Positions 10,911-22,644 of a stretch of DNA of 64,000 nt are shown here, piece after piece. The notes under the pieces were generated by a model. It saw only the letters and a program-made list of their open reading frames with translations. It did not search any database and was not told where the DNA came from. The translations under genes were made by a program, and so were the position numbers. Source of the stretch: Glebionis coronaria. Its lineage: Eukaryota; Streptophyta; Magnoliopsida; Asterales; Asteraceae. Position 1 is the first letter of the stretch, and each line of letters starts with the position of its first letter. The DNA lies in NCBI GenBank assembly GCA_025667525.1, contig JANFOE010000050.1:496001-560000 (forward strand), given 5' to 3'.

Positions 10911-13443
10911 TTCATCTATCAAACATCTACCTGTAAATATTAATCAAAAAGCAAAATACAAAAGTAAAAAATATTTGATAATCCAAAAATATTCTTCTCG
11001 ACATGTCTTTCAGTATCGATAATATGGACGTACCTAGAAATGTCGCTCAATAACGACACGGGTGTGTACATAAAGCTCGAATGAAAGTTGTAAATATTTT
11101 TCAAAACATGTCATTTCTATCTTTTCAAAAGGAAAATGTCTATTTTGGACCATACTTCCAACAACGGGTAGACCAATCTATCTTGGGTTGAGCTTGTCAC
11201 AAAACATTCAACGTTTCGAGCTCAACACAATGGCTTGTAATCACTTTCAGATTGCAACCCGGATCTATATTCACGGGGGATTGTACGATTTAGTTCTCTT
11301 ACCCTTAGCAAAAGAAGTTAAATCTTCTTACACTTGAGTGGATTCGTCAAGACATTCAAAGTCTATGAACTCAAGTTTATGCTTAAGAAAAACCTTTTCG
11401 ACAAAAAGAATTGATTTTTCAAAAAGCGTTGAACACAATTTTTTTCAAGAATTTCTCAATGATATTTAAAATCTTTCAAAAATTGTGTGTTCAACAAATC
11501 CTATCCTCTAAAGTTTAATGTGGATCAAATCCTCGAAATGACAATTCCATTCGATCTATTTTTGAGGGGGAGCGTTCCAAAATTCATGCTAAGTTTGACA
11601 CATTTTTCTCCCGAAGATTTTCAAGACTATTTTTCAAAATATATTTTAATCAAATTTGGTATCTCTAATATCAAAAGATTTTATATATTAGAGATAGGGG
11701 AGAAAATGTGATTAAAATGTGATCTATAAGACTCAAGCACTTTAACTCTTACCCACATGTGCGAAACACTTTCGATTATCGATGCACATGTGAAGGGGGA
11801 GCTTTTCTGAAACGACAAAAATAGCAAGGTGTTAAATTTTTTTCAAACACTTTGTTAGAATTTAAAGTGGTTTTCATGGTTACGATCAAATACCCACAAC
11901 ATCTTTAATTCACGATGTTATTGGTGTCAAAAGGGTGGTTAGGTTTAAGTCCTATGATCCAACCAGAACCGGAGAGATCTTCTCAGGGACAATCCAATAG
12001 ATTATTAGAAGTCCTTAGGAAAGATGGAGTAGAATGTGAACGTAGCTGAATGCCGACTAAGTACTGATGATAGCACTGGAACAATCACAACAAGGTGCTA
12101 TTAATGATATCTTGGTAAGCATTGAAGGGGTTGAAGAATGAAAAAGAAATGTAAGGATAAAGGGTCTAAAGAAAGAAGCCCTCCATACAACTTAGGCAGA
12201 AACCGGGTCAACCCATCATGAAGACAAACTCATCATGGACCCAGTGATGTGAAGCACAACCCTTTCCTAGCTACTCAGGCTTCTCTCAAAAGAAGTTTGT
12301 TTTATTGTCACGGAGATCAACACGAGTTCTATTGACTTTCTCACTCCGAGATAGTTGATATTGAATAGGTGGCATCTGCTCCAGCCTCCGACCACTAAAA
12401 GTGCACAAATCGAGTCTAGAGCCAAGAGATCAATCAAATCTCGTTAGGACACACGGATGAAGATCAAGAGAGTCCTACGCTATATCCTTGTGATATTGCT
12501 AGAACACTCAGAGTGATACTACTTAGTATTCACAATGATGAGTGGAAATCCTTCCAGTGTTAACATCAAACAGCACTGCGGTAGGTCATATGCAAGATTC
12601 TTTATGAATTGAACATATGTAAAACTGAAAAGCAACAGTGGTTTGATTCTGAATTGATTCAAACTCGTTTTAGGTTTCTACGCAATATCTTTATGGTCTT
12701 GCCAGAACATTCAGAGTGATATTCATTAATATTCACAGTGACGAATGGAAATCCTTCTAGCGTCAACATCAAACAGCGCTACGGTAGGTGACTTGTGAGA
12801 TTCTCATGAATCAAACTTGTGTCAACTGGAAAGCAACAATGGTAAGATTCTTAATGAATCAAACTTGTTCCAGGAATTTGAATTGGCGACTTTAATCAAG
12901 CGGATATTTATCTAATTGATTCACTCTTTATGTTCGCAGTCTTGCTTTGAGACGGTCGAGTAAAGAGAACGGCTAGTACAACCGCGAAACCCTGTCAAGG
13001 AGATTCTTAATTGAATCTACCTAATCACATGTACGGTATTTAATATCGTATAACGGTCTTCACCGACCGGAGGTAAAACACTACCGATTTAGGACGAATG
13101 TCAAAGCCATTCAGTTCGTGTCTATGTTTTGTCTCGAGAAGGTGGCGTCACGGTGTACTCAGCAAAGTCAAAGAGTCACAACCACATATTCATGCCCAAA
13201 GACTTATCCAACAATTGATAGTGTGAGCATGTGGATAAAGACACAAGATCGCAAGATGGCAATGACAAGTCAAGGATGATTTGAAGATCTCAAGACTAAA
13301 AGACAAAGTCGAAAGACAACGACAAAGGCTCAAAGATCATAGCATGAAGGAACAAAACTATTGTTACACGTTCAAGGCTCATTTATGACGAGATTCGTAA
13401 TCTCCATTGATCTTCAAATATCAAAAGGGTATGACCTCACATT
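10911..13443 (+). other. Structured 3' non-coding region of E2 with multiple polypurine tracts
   Basis: No gene is supported. PPT-like tracts lie at 11275-11284 (CGGGGGATTG type), 11564-11572 (GAGGGGGAG), 11695-11706 (AGGGGAGAAAA) and 11792-11802 (GAAGGGGGAGC), before the terminal one at 13444-13451. From about 11900 onwards the sequence parallels 3150-4420 of E1. A conserved stem CGGTC/GACCG occurs near 13043-13061, and a long stem CTCTTTA/TAAAGAG brackets about 12925-12968. Confidence 0.6.
12466..12873 (+). repeat. Two diverged ~200-nt tandem modules in the E2 3' region
   Basis: Same layout as the E1 modules at 3804-4202. The hairpins are GTGATACT/AGTATTCAC with loop ACTT (12523-12543) and GTGATATT/AATATTCAC with loop CATT (12716-12736). 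Each has one bulged A, and one base pair is changed in a compensating way between the two modules. Confidence 0.65.
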
Positions 13444-13452
13444 GGGGGAGAT

Positions 13453-13820
13453 TGTTAGCCTCAAAATATTGAGTCAAACAAGAATGCTCGGTCATAGGTT
13501 ATTATTGTAACATTAGTTAGAACGTTGTAATAGATAGTTAATTAGTCGTGGTTTACGGGCTTGGATTTAAACTAATTAAAGTCCAAAAAGACAAGCCCGG
13601 CCCAATATATAGTCCATTAAAGCCCGCATGTGGGTGGACTATATATACTACCCTCCTAGCATGTTAGGAGGGTGGATGGTCATTTGTAACAAATATTTTC
13701 TTAGTCTAATATTCACCAAGTTAATCATCTCTCTCTACTTTCTCTCACTACTTTCTCTCTCTAGGAATTCATCTCTTCTTCATCTATTTTCTTTCTTTCT
13801 TCATTGCTTAATCAATCACA
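13453..13820 (+). repeat. 3' LTR of E2
   Basis: Starts TGTTAGCC right after the PPT GGGGGAGA (13444-13451). A TATA box TATATATA lies at 13640-13647 and a CT-rich leader at 13725-13765. The right end (CAATCACA, 13820) was chosen as a CA terminus at a plausible length of 368 bp; it is not fixed by a second LTR or a target duplication and could be off by tens of bases. Confidence 0.6.
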
Positions 13821-14230
13821 AATATGGGACAACAAAATCGTACAAAAATGGTGATTATATCGGTAACTTTTAATACAATCACACAAGTAAACTTTAAAGG
13901 ATCAAAGCTTGAATAGAGATTTCTTGTTGATGATCTTCTAAGAGAGTAAGATCTAAACAACAAGAGATAAGAATAATAACGAGAATTAGAGTTAAAATGT
14001 TAGAGGATAATCAAATATTTGAGAGAGATTATAGAGAATATGGGTGTGTTCTAAGCTTGGAGAAGGCTGGGTATTTATAGGAACCAGGGTCAGTTGAGTA
14101 CGGACCTTGTAGACCCAATTGAATTGGGCCCGTCGCCTATTAAATTGGGTCCGTATGGTCTGACTTTGGTTTAGCCATAAATATCAAATCTTTTTTCCAA
14201 GATCATACTTAAAGCTATGATTACACTTAG
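13821..14230 (-). repeat. LTR-like fragment in reverse orientation
   Basis: Read on the minus strand, the stretch has a TATA box (CTATAAATACCC, near 14073-14084), a CT-rich leader and a GGGCCC/GGGTCC-rich upstream part, as in a copia-type LTR. E2 may have inserted into it. Neither terminus is secured and no internal domain or primer-binding site follows, so it could be a solo or truncated LTR. Confidence 0.35.
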
Positions 14231-14711
14231 TGGTCGACTTTTGATATAAGATATATGATAGTGTATATGTATCATTTTTGTGTTTGTAAGTTATACAAAA
14301 TCACATAAGTTTAGACAATGTTTTTAGTAATATGAGAAAGATTAAAACAATAATCCCAAAACTTTAGTGTTGTTTTTAATACAGGCTTAAAAATAGATTT
14401 GATGTTCTGTTGTTAACAAAACGTAAGAGGGATTAAAAATATAAACATATTCTTAAGGCGATATTTGTAGTAACATTGTTCATATGTATTGCATATTAAT
14501 CTTTAGCTACAGAGCGCGCACTAATATAAATTGATTTATCTGACCATCACAAAGTTAAGATTAGGACTCTCCAATCTGAAATAAGGTAGTAAATTTTATC
14601 AACAACCTCACCCCAACGTTATAATAGTTTGAAATGTAAGAATACATAAACCATCTCAAAATAACTCCCATGCAAAAATAGTAGTTTTAGTAGTTTTAAA
14701 TTAACTGTTTC
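14231..14711. other. AT-rich intergenic sequence
   Basis: No gene, repeat boundary or RNA gene could be recognised here. Confidence 0.4.
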
Positions 14712-15833
14712 TCAAGCCTCTTTTTCTATTTTGACCTCAATAGCCTTCTTTTTGGCATTTGAACGTGCACTCCCAATATCATCATCACCAACATGTTTTT
14801 CACCTAGACTCGGAAAACTTCATTTCTGAGTAGCCAAGGGAGTAGTGTTCTCATGTGTTTAGGAATCCAAATCCTACACGCTAAACTGTATGTCGGTTTA
14901 AGAAGTCATTATCTTACTAAAATGGTGCATCATATGTACAAAATTTAAATGAAACTACTCACAAAGGAATGACGAAGACTGTTGTAGATCTGGTGGCTTC
15001 AGAATCATGTTTAAGCAGCAAAATAATTCTACATATGTTGTAGTTCAAATTTTAATGCACTGATTAAATTTGTTTACCTTGAAAGGTGTAGCTGTTGGAC
15101 GAATAGATTCTATGATATGAGGATCAGCAGTCAGTCGCAAGGCAGTAAAAACGGGGAGCATCTTTTAAGCATTGTACTCGTATGCATTCAAATCTTCACA
15201 TGATCATATGCATTCAGATCTTCACATGATTGAATATGGCCAATAATATCTGCTCAATAAAAGAAATAACTTAAAAACATTAGGTTTAGATAAAGAAGAT
15301 TGCACTCATCATTATAAAGGAGCATAAGTACATACCAAATTGTCCGGGTTCCTCTTGCTTGAGAGGAATGATGGATTGAAAATCACTAAATGCAAATCCA
15401 TGCATAGATCCAGTGTAATCGGTAGACGGACCAACCTCTGTGTTTGACAAAAAACTCAAGCGAAGAGATGTATATACCATCGGAAATGTGGTTGTATTTC
15501 ACCTAAAGTGTAGCGTTTTGTAATAAAGCAACTTTCTTTCATCAGTTCTATTTCGATTCACCAATCTCATCTGCAATGTCGCTTGCATTCTTGAGTTCTG
15601 TAAAATACATTGATTCAATTATAACATTCATTAAAACACAAATGACAATCTATTAGGCATTGTTTCGGATTAGGGCTTACATGCTCATCTATAAGCACTA
15701 ATACCATATTTTTATAACCCTCTTGAATCCAAGTACTGATCACACAAACCCTCAGCAAAACGTTGTCTTTCACATCGAAAAGGTAGTTGATGTACCTAGC
15801 AGCAAATGTAGCCATTCTTCTTATGTGATTCAT
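14712..15833 (-). pseudogene. Replication protein A (RPA70/DUF223-type OB-fold) pseudogene
   Basis: Five minus-strand exon-like blocks with GT-AG borders were read by eye: 15833-15681, 15597-15336, 15249-15078, 15028-14963 and 14916-14712. Block 1 gives VLLRVCVISTW and NMVLVLIDEH, the first OB-fold strand pattern of RPA1-like proteins. Block 2 holds MHGFAFSDFQSI, matching the conserved HGFxFxDF motif. Block 3 starts with DIIGHI, then has a frame break and FTALRLTADPHIIESI. The last block ends in a Lys-rich tail (AKKKAIEVKIEKEA) before the stop at 14712-14714. In-frame stops in blocks 2 and 5 and a missing middle mark it as a pseudogene. RPA1 binds single-stranded DNA; plant genomes hold many short relatives, some carried by Helitrons. 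Assignment is from motif memory, not a search. Confidence 0.6.
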
Positions 15834-17169
15834 AGAAAAGTAATATTAAGGTTTTGTATGCACAATCGATCACACAAATCTTTGGGTTTATATAGGATGA
15901 ATTTTCTTATGCCCGTTGATCTATTGTCTCAATTAACATAAGATGATTTGAACAAATCATCATCAAGCGACGTTATTCAAAGAAACATCGTGTCTTATTT
16001 AACTATTTATTATGGAGTTGATATATAACGCTTCTTAATTAAAATAAGAGATCTCAAAAATTAAAAAAAAATCATTCAACATCCTTTTGATGATACGTTT
16101 CTAACTATTTGTTAACTTTATAATATTAAATTAATGTAAAATTTTAAATTCAAGTTTTTGTGATTTTCTATAATTAAATAATTTTTTTTTTTTTAAAGAA
16201 TAAATATTATTTTAAATTAGTTTAAATAATTAGTGCTTTTAAATTTTTCTAATTTTTTTGTTTTATATAATAATTGTTTGAATAATTTGTTTTTAATAAA
16301 TTAGCTTAACTTTTTTTTTAGTTAACTTCATGATTGTTTAAATAATTTAGTTTTTCTAATAGTTTTTAATTTTAGACCTTTTAAGTTTACACATGTTTGT
16401 TTTATAGAGATTATATATGAAAATAAAAAAAAAGAATCTTACGTTATCTAAAAAAATGGTTAAAATAATTCTTTTTTTTATTAATAACAGTTATTTATCA
16501 AATAAAATCGTGTTTTACTTTTTATAAATAAATATTGGTTGGAAGTTCTATAAACAGTAAGATTTTATTTTCAAATTATTTTTTTTATAAAATTTGTACA
16601 TCAGTTGTTTAGAAATTAATTTTTATATAAACTTTTTATAAAAATTTCTTAAAATTATTTTTTTATAAAATTATTTTTATGCTTATTTTACTTGTACATT
16701 TAAGCTAATATAAAATATATTTTTAGTGCTTCAAACTTTATTTGCTTATAAATTGTAGCATTTTATACATATTTTGCTTGGAGATTGTAACATCCTTGAA
16801 ATATACCAAGAGTTACATGAGCCTTTTAATATATTTTAATGTTAATCGAGAATTATGTTTCTTTGTTACACGGTAACTCTACCCGTAATTCTAAAGTACT
16901 AAAAAGGGTAACGCAAGTCCTAGTTCTTGACGCAACATGGTTTTTTCTTTGGTTTTCTGTTGTTCCAAGTTGGAAATTGCCTACCAAAATCATTGGTACT
17001 TACTTCACCATGTCACTCATACGTCCTAGTTTTGCTTGCTCTATGTTCTTTGTTTTTTAAACTTTTTTCCTCCTTTAAAAAACCATGTCATCTGGTCCTA
17101 GTTTTCTGCTTCTTCAGGATTAGAAAGTGCCAACACAGGCAAACCAACAATAAACGCCAATGGCATTAA
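15834..17169. other. AT-rich intergenic sequence without recognised genes
   Basis: From about 16020 to 16780 the sequence is extremely A/T-rich with many T-runs. Open frames at 16839-17169 are short and have no recognisable motif. Nothing else was identified. Confidence 0.45.
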
Positions 17170-17313
17170 TAGGGGTGTAAAAAAAAGCAACATGACCCGA
17201 AATCTACCAAGTTGACTCAAACCTGACTAACCCAAACTCAAATAGAGTCGAATTCAGTATGATATTTTCAGTCTTGACACGAACCCGATCAACACAACCA
17301 ACAAACACCCCTA
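17170..17313. mobile_element. hAT-like MITE
   Basis: Perfect 9 bp terminal inverted repeats, TAGGGGTGT and ACACCCCTA, bound a 144 bp non-coding segment. The flanking octamers GGCATTAA (17162-17169) and GTCATAAA (17314-17321) agree at 6 of 8 positions, as expected for an old 8 bp hAT target duplication. The TIR type is common in plant hAT MITEs. Confidence 0.5.
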
Positions 17314-17434
17314 GTCATAAATATACTTGAACACCTGTTTTATCATTGGTACATACCTTTTTTTTTTTTTTACTGCCTTTTGTGTTGTTTCTCCAAAACT
17401 GCAAAAGCAGGAGAAGTGCATGTACGATCCAACA

Positions 17435-18060
17435 CTATACCCACTGTTCGCGTATGTCTCCGGTCAACGCCCCCGGAGACGAGCGTTTTCCCGCCTCAGA
17501 CCCGGAACTTTCGATCATTTAATAAAGGCGTGGCGTGAACAGTAGAACATTAATGAGCATGACAAGGCTCGAGGAAAAAAGCAAAAGGCACCTACTCTAT
17601 TATCCAGGGACCATCCGTCCGTCCTGTGGATAAAAGGATACACCGCCGCCCTTGGGACAACAAATCCCTCGATTGTGGGGATTTGACTAGCCCAGGTTTC
17701 AAGGCCTAGCCTATGATGTGACTACTCAGACAGGTATGTGCCTTGGGGTAGTATAAATACCCCTGCATTTAACACACAACACACATTCAATACTTCCATT
17801 AATATATACTTTTACCTTCCGGTATTTACTGTTAAATATCATTCGTGTGTGATAGTTACTTATTCTCACACCGGAGCTTGGTCTCGGGGTCAAACCTGGG
17901 GCGAGTTAACGTGTGTTGTCTTGTGTATCCTAGGTTCAAAGGGATCGAGACGAGCATACCTTTATGATGTCGAAGCAAGATCACTGACCGCAGTCGAGCC
18001 GGAGGATTTTGTTTCAACACCCACATATACCGATAAATCTAACAAGATGAAAAAGGATAA
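17435..18060 (+). repeat. LTR-like fragment, unusually GC-rich
   Basis: This segment contrasts with its AT-rich surroundings. It has a perfect GTCTCCGG/CCGGAGAC stem (near 17455-17480), a TATA box GTATAAATAC at 17751-17760, and a downstream CACACCGGAGCTTGGTC block reminiscent of the end of Tat-type gypsy LTRs (memory only). No internal domain, primer-binding site or second LTR is present. Short open frames across it look incidental. Confidence 0.4.
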
Positions 18061-18299
18061 AAATAGACAGAATAGAAGCTACTATTCATGGTACTCTCTG
18101 CACTGTCACTTGTACATCATGAGAAGGTAGACATCGTATTGATTGCTACATCTCATGCCCCCTGCCCCAGCATACCTCCCCCATGTGCAATTTTATCTCT
18201 GTAATGACAAAATTAGGAGTCTCTTAAATATCGTTACAGTGTTGTATAATTCTAGAGTAAACTTTAAAATACGTTTTTGTGGTTTGTCTATCTAACTTA

Positions 18300-18905
18300 T
18301 CTATACTATATTATAAAAGTTGTATCTTTTTAATCGAAAGTTGAAAATATTAAATGGTTAAAAATATGGGTCCTACAAATATATACTACATTTATAATTC
18401 AAACATTTTAATGCATATATAAACTATATTATATTCTGTGAACACACTAAAGTCGTTTGGAGATGAATTATTGACGTGCAACGAACATAAATAAACATAT
18501 GAAGTTATGAACGATGCCATTTTTCAATGTTTTGAAACCCGGTTTTTAAATCGACCTGGTCGAGTCATCGGATAAATTCGGATTAACCCGGTCTTCTAAA
18601 TTGTTTACCAACTAATATAATATGTGGGGTTTACGTAACGAGTAACGTGTATTATTAGTTAGCTCATAAACTCTGATGTGATGTTTTACTTTCAGCTTTA
18701 CTAAAAGTTTTATAGGCTTTCTGATACACGTTTATTTAATATTTTATCTAGCATTGAATTGTCATATATTAAAACATTCTATAATTTCAATTTAATCTTT
18801 TCATGCTTTATTTTGAACATACACGAAACACTTACCACAATATCGCATACTGTAAATTATTTGCCACTAACCAAATTCCACCGCTATACGCGAGTACCCG
18901 TCTAA
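18300..18905 (+). mobile_element. Candidate non-autonomous Helitron
   Basis: Begins TCTATACTATATTATAAAAG, a common plant Helitron 5' end, and ends CGAGTACCCGTCTAA, where CTAA fits the CTRR end rule. The flanking bases are A (18299) and T (18906), as required for insertion between A and T. Only a weak CGC/GCG stem is seen just upstream of the 3' end, so the hairpin is degenerate. No coding capacity; about 606 bp. Confidence 0.45.
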
Positions 18906-19964
18906 TACCAACAAATTATTGGTGTTAATCATCTTTAAAGTACCAACAGTCTTAACGAAAATCATTACAGGATCGAGTTATATTTTATGTTTTGCGAAAA
19001 TCGTCTATAACATATTATATACGATTTACGTGCATGTTAGGATAATTTCTTCTGATATTCGAAAACCACTGAGACGGTTCTAAGGGATAGAAAGTACCTA
19101 ATAAGATACCCGTTTTAGACACGAAAACAGTCAAACGGCGATCAACACCCATCGACAAGAACTATTATTTAGTATAAACAATGGTAGACGGTCCAACCAA
19201 TAGCGGCTGTGACGTAGGCGCACAGAGTAGCATATGTGCGCCGTGCATTGGAAGGCTTGTTTGGTAAACCGCTTCGGTCTGGAAAATGGAGGTGTGTATT
19301 AGAAAGTAACACGGGTGTGTTCAACTATTACTGTACTAACTATAAAATGAACCAACATATGTTAATTTGATGAATGAGAACTAACACAATCGAGTAATTT
19401 AGTGTTTTTTTTTAGGATCCAAGTAATATGAGAGATTTCATATACAATTTACACCACAAGAAGCAAATAGAACCATGGAAGTACATTTTCTTATCAATAA
19501 CATGTTCATATAGATATTATGCAAGTGCAAAGGTATCTATTACATATATGCTTTTGTGTTGATTTAAAGCATATCAACATCAATGACACATCTAACATGT
19601 GCCATTTGTTTCTTATCAAAATTATTTTTGTACACAATCTGATACAATGTACTTCGTAGTAGTATGTTTGGATACATCAATTGCTAAAGGGAAACTACTC
19701 TATAAGTCACATTTACAACCTATTAATATGTAAAAATGCTAAATAACTCTATCCTTGTGCCAAAACAATACACTGCAACGCAAATTTGAGAACGGCGGTA
19801 AAAAATATGAGCCAACCCAGATTCTAATAACATTAGGCGACTTTATTTGGATATTGTAACAATGGGTACAAAGTAAGCACAAATGATCTAAGGTCTACTG
19901 TTTTCTTTTACACAAAAACACAATAATATCAAGATTTACATGCAATAGACAAGTGAAGTAAAGT
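18906..19964. other. Intergenic sequence, 3' flank of the ARM-repeat gene
   Basis: No gene or repeat with recognisable ends. The last ~150 bases would contain the 3' UTR of the gene at 19965; no perfect AATAAA signal in gene orientation was noticed. Confidence 0.4.
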
Positions 19965-21686
19965 TTAAGAATGCCAAATTCCCCTAATCATGCTTCGAAA
20001 TCTATTCGATGACAGGTTCCTAATGATCTTTTTAGCATCCAAAACTTGATCCTCTGCAAGTTTTTCTATGTTTTTCACGTACACAGAGCTTAAAATTTTT
20101 CTTTTCCCGTCGTTACAGAACGTTAATAACATGATTATAGAAAGTAAAACCTTTCTGTTACCTGAATTACTTTCTTCTGGATCAATCATTTGTAGAAGCA
20201 AGTTCACATTTTGATCATTTTGCACTAGCCTCTTTTGGTTTCTAGGTACAACTAACAAGCACAAAAGTGTCTCTGCTGCCATTTCTCGTACCTCAAAAGA
20301 CTTTGCCTCGAGGAATTTAACGAGTACTGGTATGAATCCTGCATCACCCATGACCTTCTTAAACTCGTCTGAAGTCCCACTAAGCCAAGATGCAGCCCTC
20401 AAAGCGGCTTCCTGAATCGAAACCTCACCATTGTGAAGAAAATAGAGTACATGATCCATGAAACCATACATCCTTAAACTGTTCATATACGCAATAGAAT
20501 CCGAACATAAGATCACAAGTGCCCTCATGGATTTCTCTCGAGCCTTAGATGAATACACTGATTTTGGATCAAGTACACGAACAAGCACACGAATCCCACC
20601 TTCATTAACAACCAAGCCCCTCATATACTCATTTCCACAGGCCAAAACTTGCACAAACTCAATAGCACTAATTTGTGAACACTCATTTTTCGACCTAATA
20701 AGCTTCATACATAACGGAATCGCACCTTCCTCAACCACAAACCTCCTAATCTCATCAACACCAATAAGATTCCTCAACACCCCACAAGCCAAACCAACCA
20801 ACTCACCGCCACCAACAACCCCATCCTCACCACTCCCAATCCCACTCCCACATATCTTCAACAACGCATTCGGCCCTCCATTAGCCGAAACCGACCACGC
20901 GTTATCACTATTAACCGTGCATTTCATCAAACACCGCGTCGCCAACTCCTTACCCAACTCACTCCCAATCTCCAAAACCTTAACCAATTGCCCAATAACA
21001 CCAATCCCAACCAAAACACACTTATAACTCTCAAACCCACAAATCAAAACAACCGATTTTAACGCCTCTTCTTGCACACCAAGATCCTTACACCCCAAAA
21101 ACTTAACCAAAACATTAACAAATCCATCAATCTCCATGGCAACCATGACATACTTATTATCCTCTAAACAAACCTCATAAAAACTAACTAAAGCTTGTTT
21201 CTTTATATCAAAACAACCAATCTTAAACCTATTCAACAAATCTTTAACATAAAACTTAATATCATCTCTGCAAGCATTAACACATGGTCTTGAAACCACA
21301 ATTGCATGATTCCCATTATTTAAAAAACCATCACCGTTGAGTAATTCGGTCAAACATGTGAAATGAGAATCAAATTTAACCAAAATTATATCAAGATCAC
21401 TTTGCATTAGCAGTTTGCCACTGTATGTATGTTCAATACACTTAGAACCCAATTGATTACAACTGTTAGTTGTCTCTAAGATGGCTTGTATGATGTTGGT
21501 TAAATTTTGGCCGGAATCTTGATTTCCCGGTGGGATAGAGGAGATGAGAGAGAGTATTTCTTGCAATTTGTTTGTTATAAGCTTCCATTTTGATGTAAAG
21601 ATTGTGATTGTGTGAGTTAAGTTGATTAGTGTTGAGATTTGGTCGGTTGTTTGCCGGATTATTGATTTTCCGGTGATTTTTCCCAT
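19965..21686 (-). CDS. ARM-repeat superfamily protein with N-terminal DUF7032-like domain
   Basis: An intact single-exon frame of 573 codons from ATG 21684-21686 to TAA 19965-19967. Residues about 10-130 form a helical N-terminal domain (LTHTITIFTSKWKLITNKLQ) like DUF7032 of plant ARM proteins. From about 150 to 550 there are repeated ~42-residue armadillo units, seen in VNVLVKFLGCKDLGVQEEAL, GAIPLCMKLIRSKNECSQISA and GFIPVLVKFLEAKSFEVREM. No U-box is present, so it is not a plant U-box ubiquitin ligase, and no membrane helix is visible. Such proteins are protein-binding scaffolds of mostly unknown partners, probably cytosolic or nuclear. It is the only undamaged host gene in the window. The start is supported by the lack of an in-frame upstream Met before AT-rich flank. 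Confidence 0.88.
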   Translation of the reverse strand: MGKITGKSIIRQTTDQISTLINLTHTITIFTSKWKLITNKLQEILSLISSIPPGNQDSGQNLTNIIQAILETTNSCNQLGSKCIEHTYSGKLLMQSDLDIILVKFDSHFTCLTELLNGDGFLNNGNHAIVVSRPCVNACRDDIKFYVKDLLNRFKIGCFDIKKQALVSFYEVCLEDNKYVMVAMEIDGFVNVLVKFLGCKDLGVQEEALKSVVLICGFESYKCVLVGIGVIGQLVKVLEIGSELGKELATRCLMKCTVNSDNAWSVSANGGPNALLKICGSGIGSGEDGVVGGGELVGLACGVLRNLIGVDEIRRFVVEEGAIPLCMKLIRSKNECSQISAIEFVQVLACGNEYMRGLVVNEGGIRVLVRVLDPKSVYSSKAREKSMRALVILCSDSIAYMNSLRMYGFMDHVLYFLHNGEVSIQEAALRAASWLSGTSDEFKKVMGDAGFIPVLVKFLEAKSFEVREMAAETLLCLLVVPRNQKRLVQNDQNVNLLLQMIDPEESNSGNRKVLLSIIMLLTFCNDGKRKILSSVYVKNIEKLAEDQVLDAKKIIRNLSSNRFRSMIRGIWHS

Positions 21687-22644
21687 TTTCTTTTTATTGG
21701 TTTTGGGGGAAACTCATTTTTTTATTTAATGAGTGATATACAACAACATTTGCTCATCATGTTATCCTAACCAGTTTCAAATTTACTTAATTACCCTTCA
21801 ATGTTGGTCATAAATGTAGTTACTAGAAAAAGGGTATTTTGGGATTTTAAATAAAAGGTAAGTTAGGTTTAGTTGGAAGTTGGAATTCTACAGGGTCTAA
21901 GGAAAAAAGTCTTACTTTTGTGTTTATGAAAGTGACATTTACTTGACAAGGAGAGAGAGAGATAGACGTAGGTAGTATTAAGGGATAAAGATTAAAATGG
22001 TCAAGTTGAGCACTTGAAATATAATGAATAGTGAACTCAAAAGATTTTGATATATTTGATCATCACTACTAGAATTGCGACACGTGTCATATGGCAAGTG
22101 ATCAATAATCAGTACTCAACCTTTAAATGCTCGACTTTAATACAGTACCTTTTTTTGAAAAATGCAAAAAGTACTCCTTTTTATTATTCTAAGTATCCGC
22201 GATATATATTTTCATTTTACCCCCTTATATTTTCAATATATTAATTACCTCTTTGCTTGAAGGCTTTTATTCCCAGGAGTGTCATCAAAAGTTTTCCATT
22301 TAACCATTTTTCATTTAATTATATACAATTACTTAAGCATCATTGAAAGAGTTGGCTTTAAGTTGGCTTACAAAATATGCTGAAATAATACTGAGAGAGA
22401 TTATAGTAGCATGGGAAGTAACTCAAAACATTTGAAATTATGAAATCAAAACAATGAAAGAAAGCATAAAAAGGAGACAACCACAATGAACTCATTTCTA
22501 TTACAACAATTTTTTATTTATTCGCGTTCCTCAACAGTGCGCCAGTAAGTGACCTGTAACGAGTTATGCAGCATACCACCATGTTAAGAAAAAACAAATT
22601 AGAATATTATTTGTCTGTATTAGACTATCAAGTCCCACTCGTGT
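21687..22644. other. Upstream region of the ARM-repeat gene and intergenic sequence
   Basis: Contains a short GA repeat (about 21950-21962) and the G-box at 22079-22088. No gene was recognised. The right part is the 3' flank of the NAR2-like pseudogene. Confidence 0.4.
22079..22088. promoter_or_regulatory. G-box/ABRE-like palindrome GACACGTGTC
   Basis: A perfect 10 bp palindrome with the CACGTG core bound by plant bZIP and bHLH factors, about 390 bp upstream of the ARM gene start. Position is compatible with a promoter role; function is inferred only from the motif. Confidence 0.4.

Larger units (their letters stand above)
5229..13820 (+). mobile_element. Copia element E2 (Sirevirus-like), interrupted by E1
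   Basis: A Ty1/copia element that lost its left part to the E1 insertion (its 5' LTR and start of gag must lie left of the window). It contains gag C-terminal half, protease remnant, integrase, reverse transcriptase and RNase H in copia order, a 2.5 kb 3' region with several PPTs, and a 3' LTR. Unlike E1, no ORF follows RNase H: the 3' non-coding region starts directly after the pol stop at 10910. Confidence 0.8.

Noticed and set aside
17738..18130. 130-codon plus-strand frame
   Set aside because: Spans an LTR-like fragment including its TATA-box side; no domain recognised.
20458..21027. 189-codon plus-strand frame
   Set aside because: Antisense to the intact ARM-repeat gene; no motif of its own.
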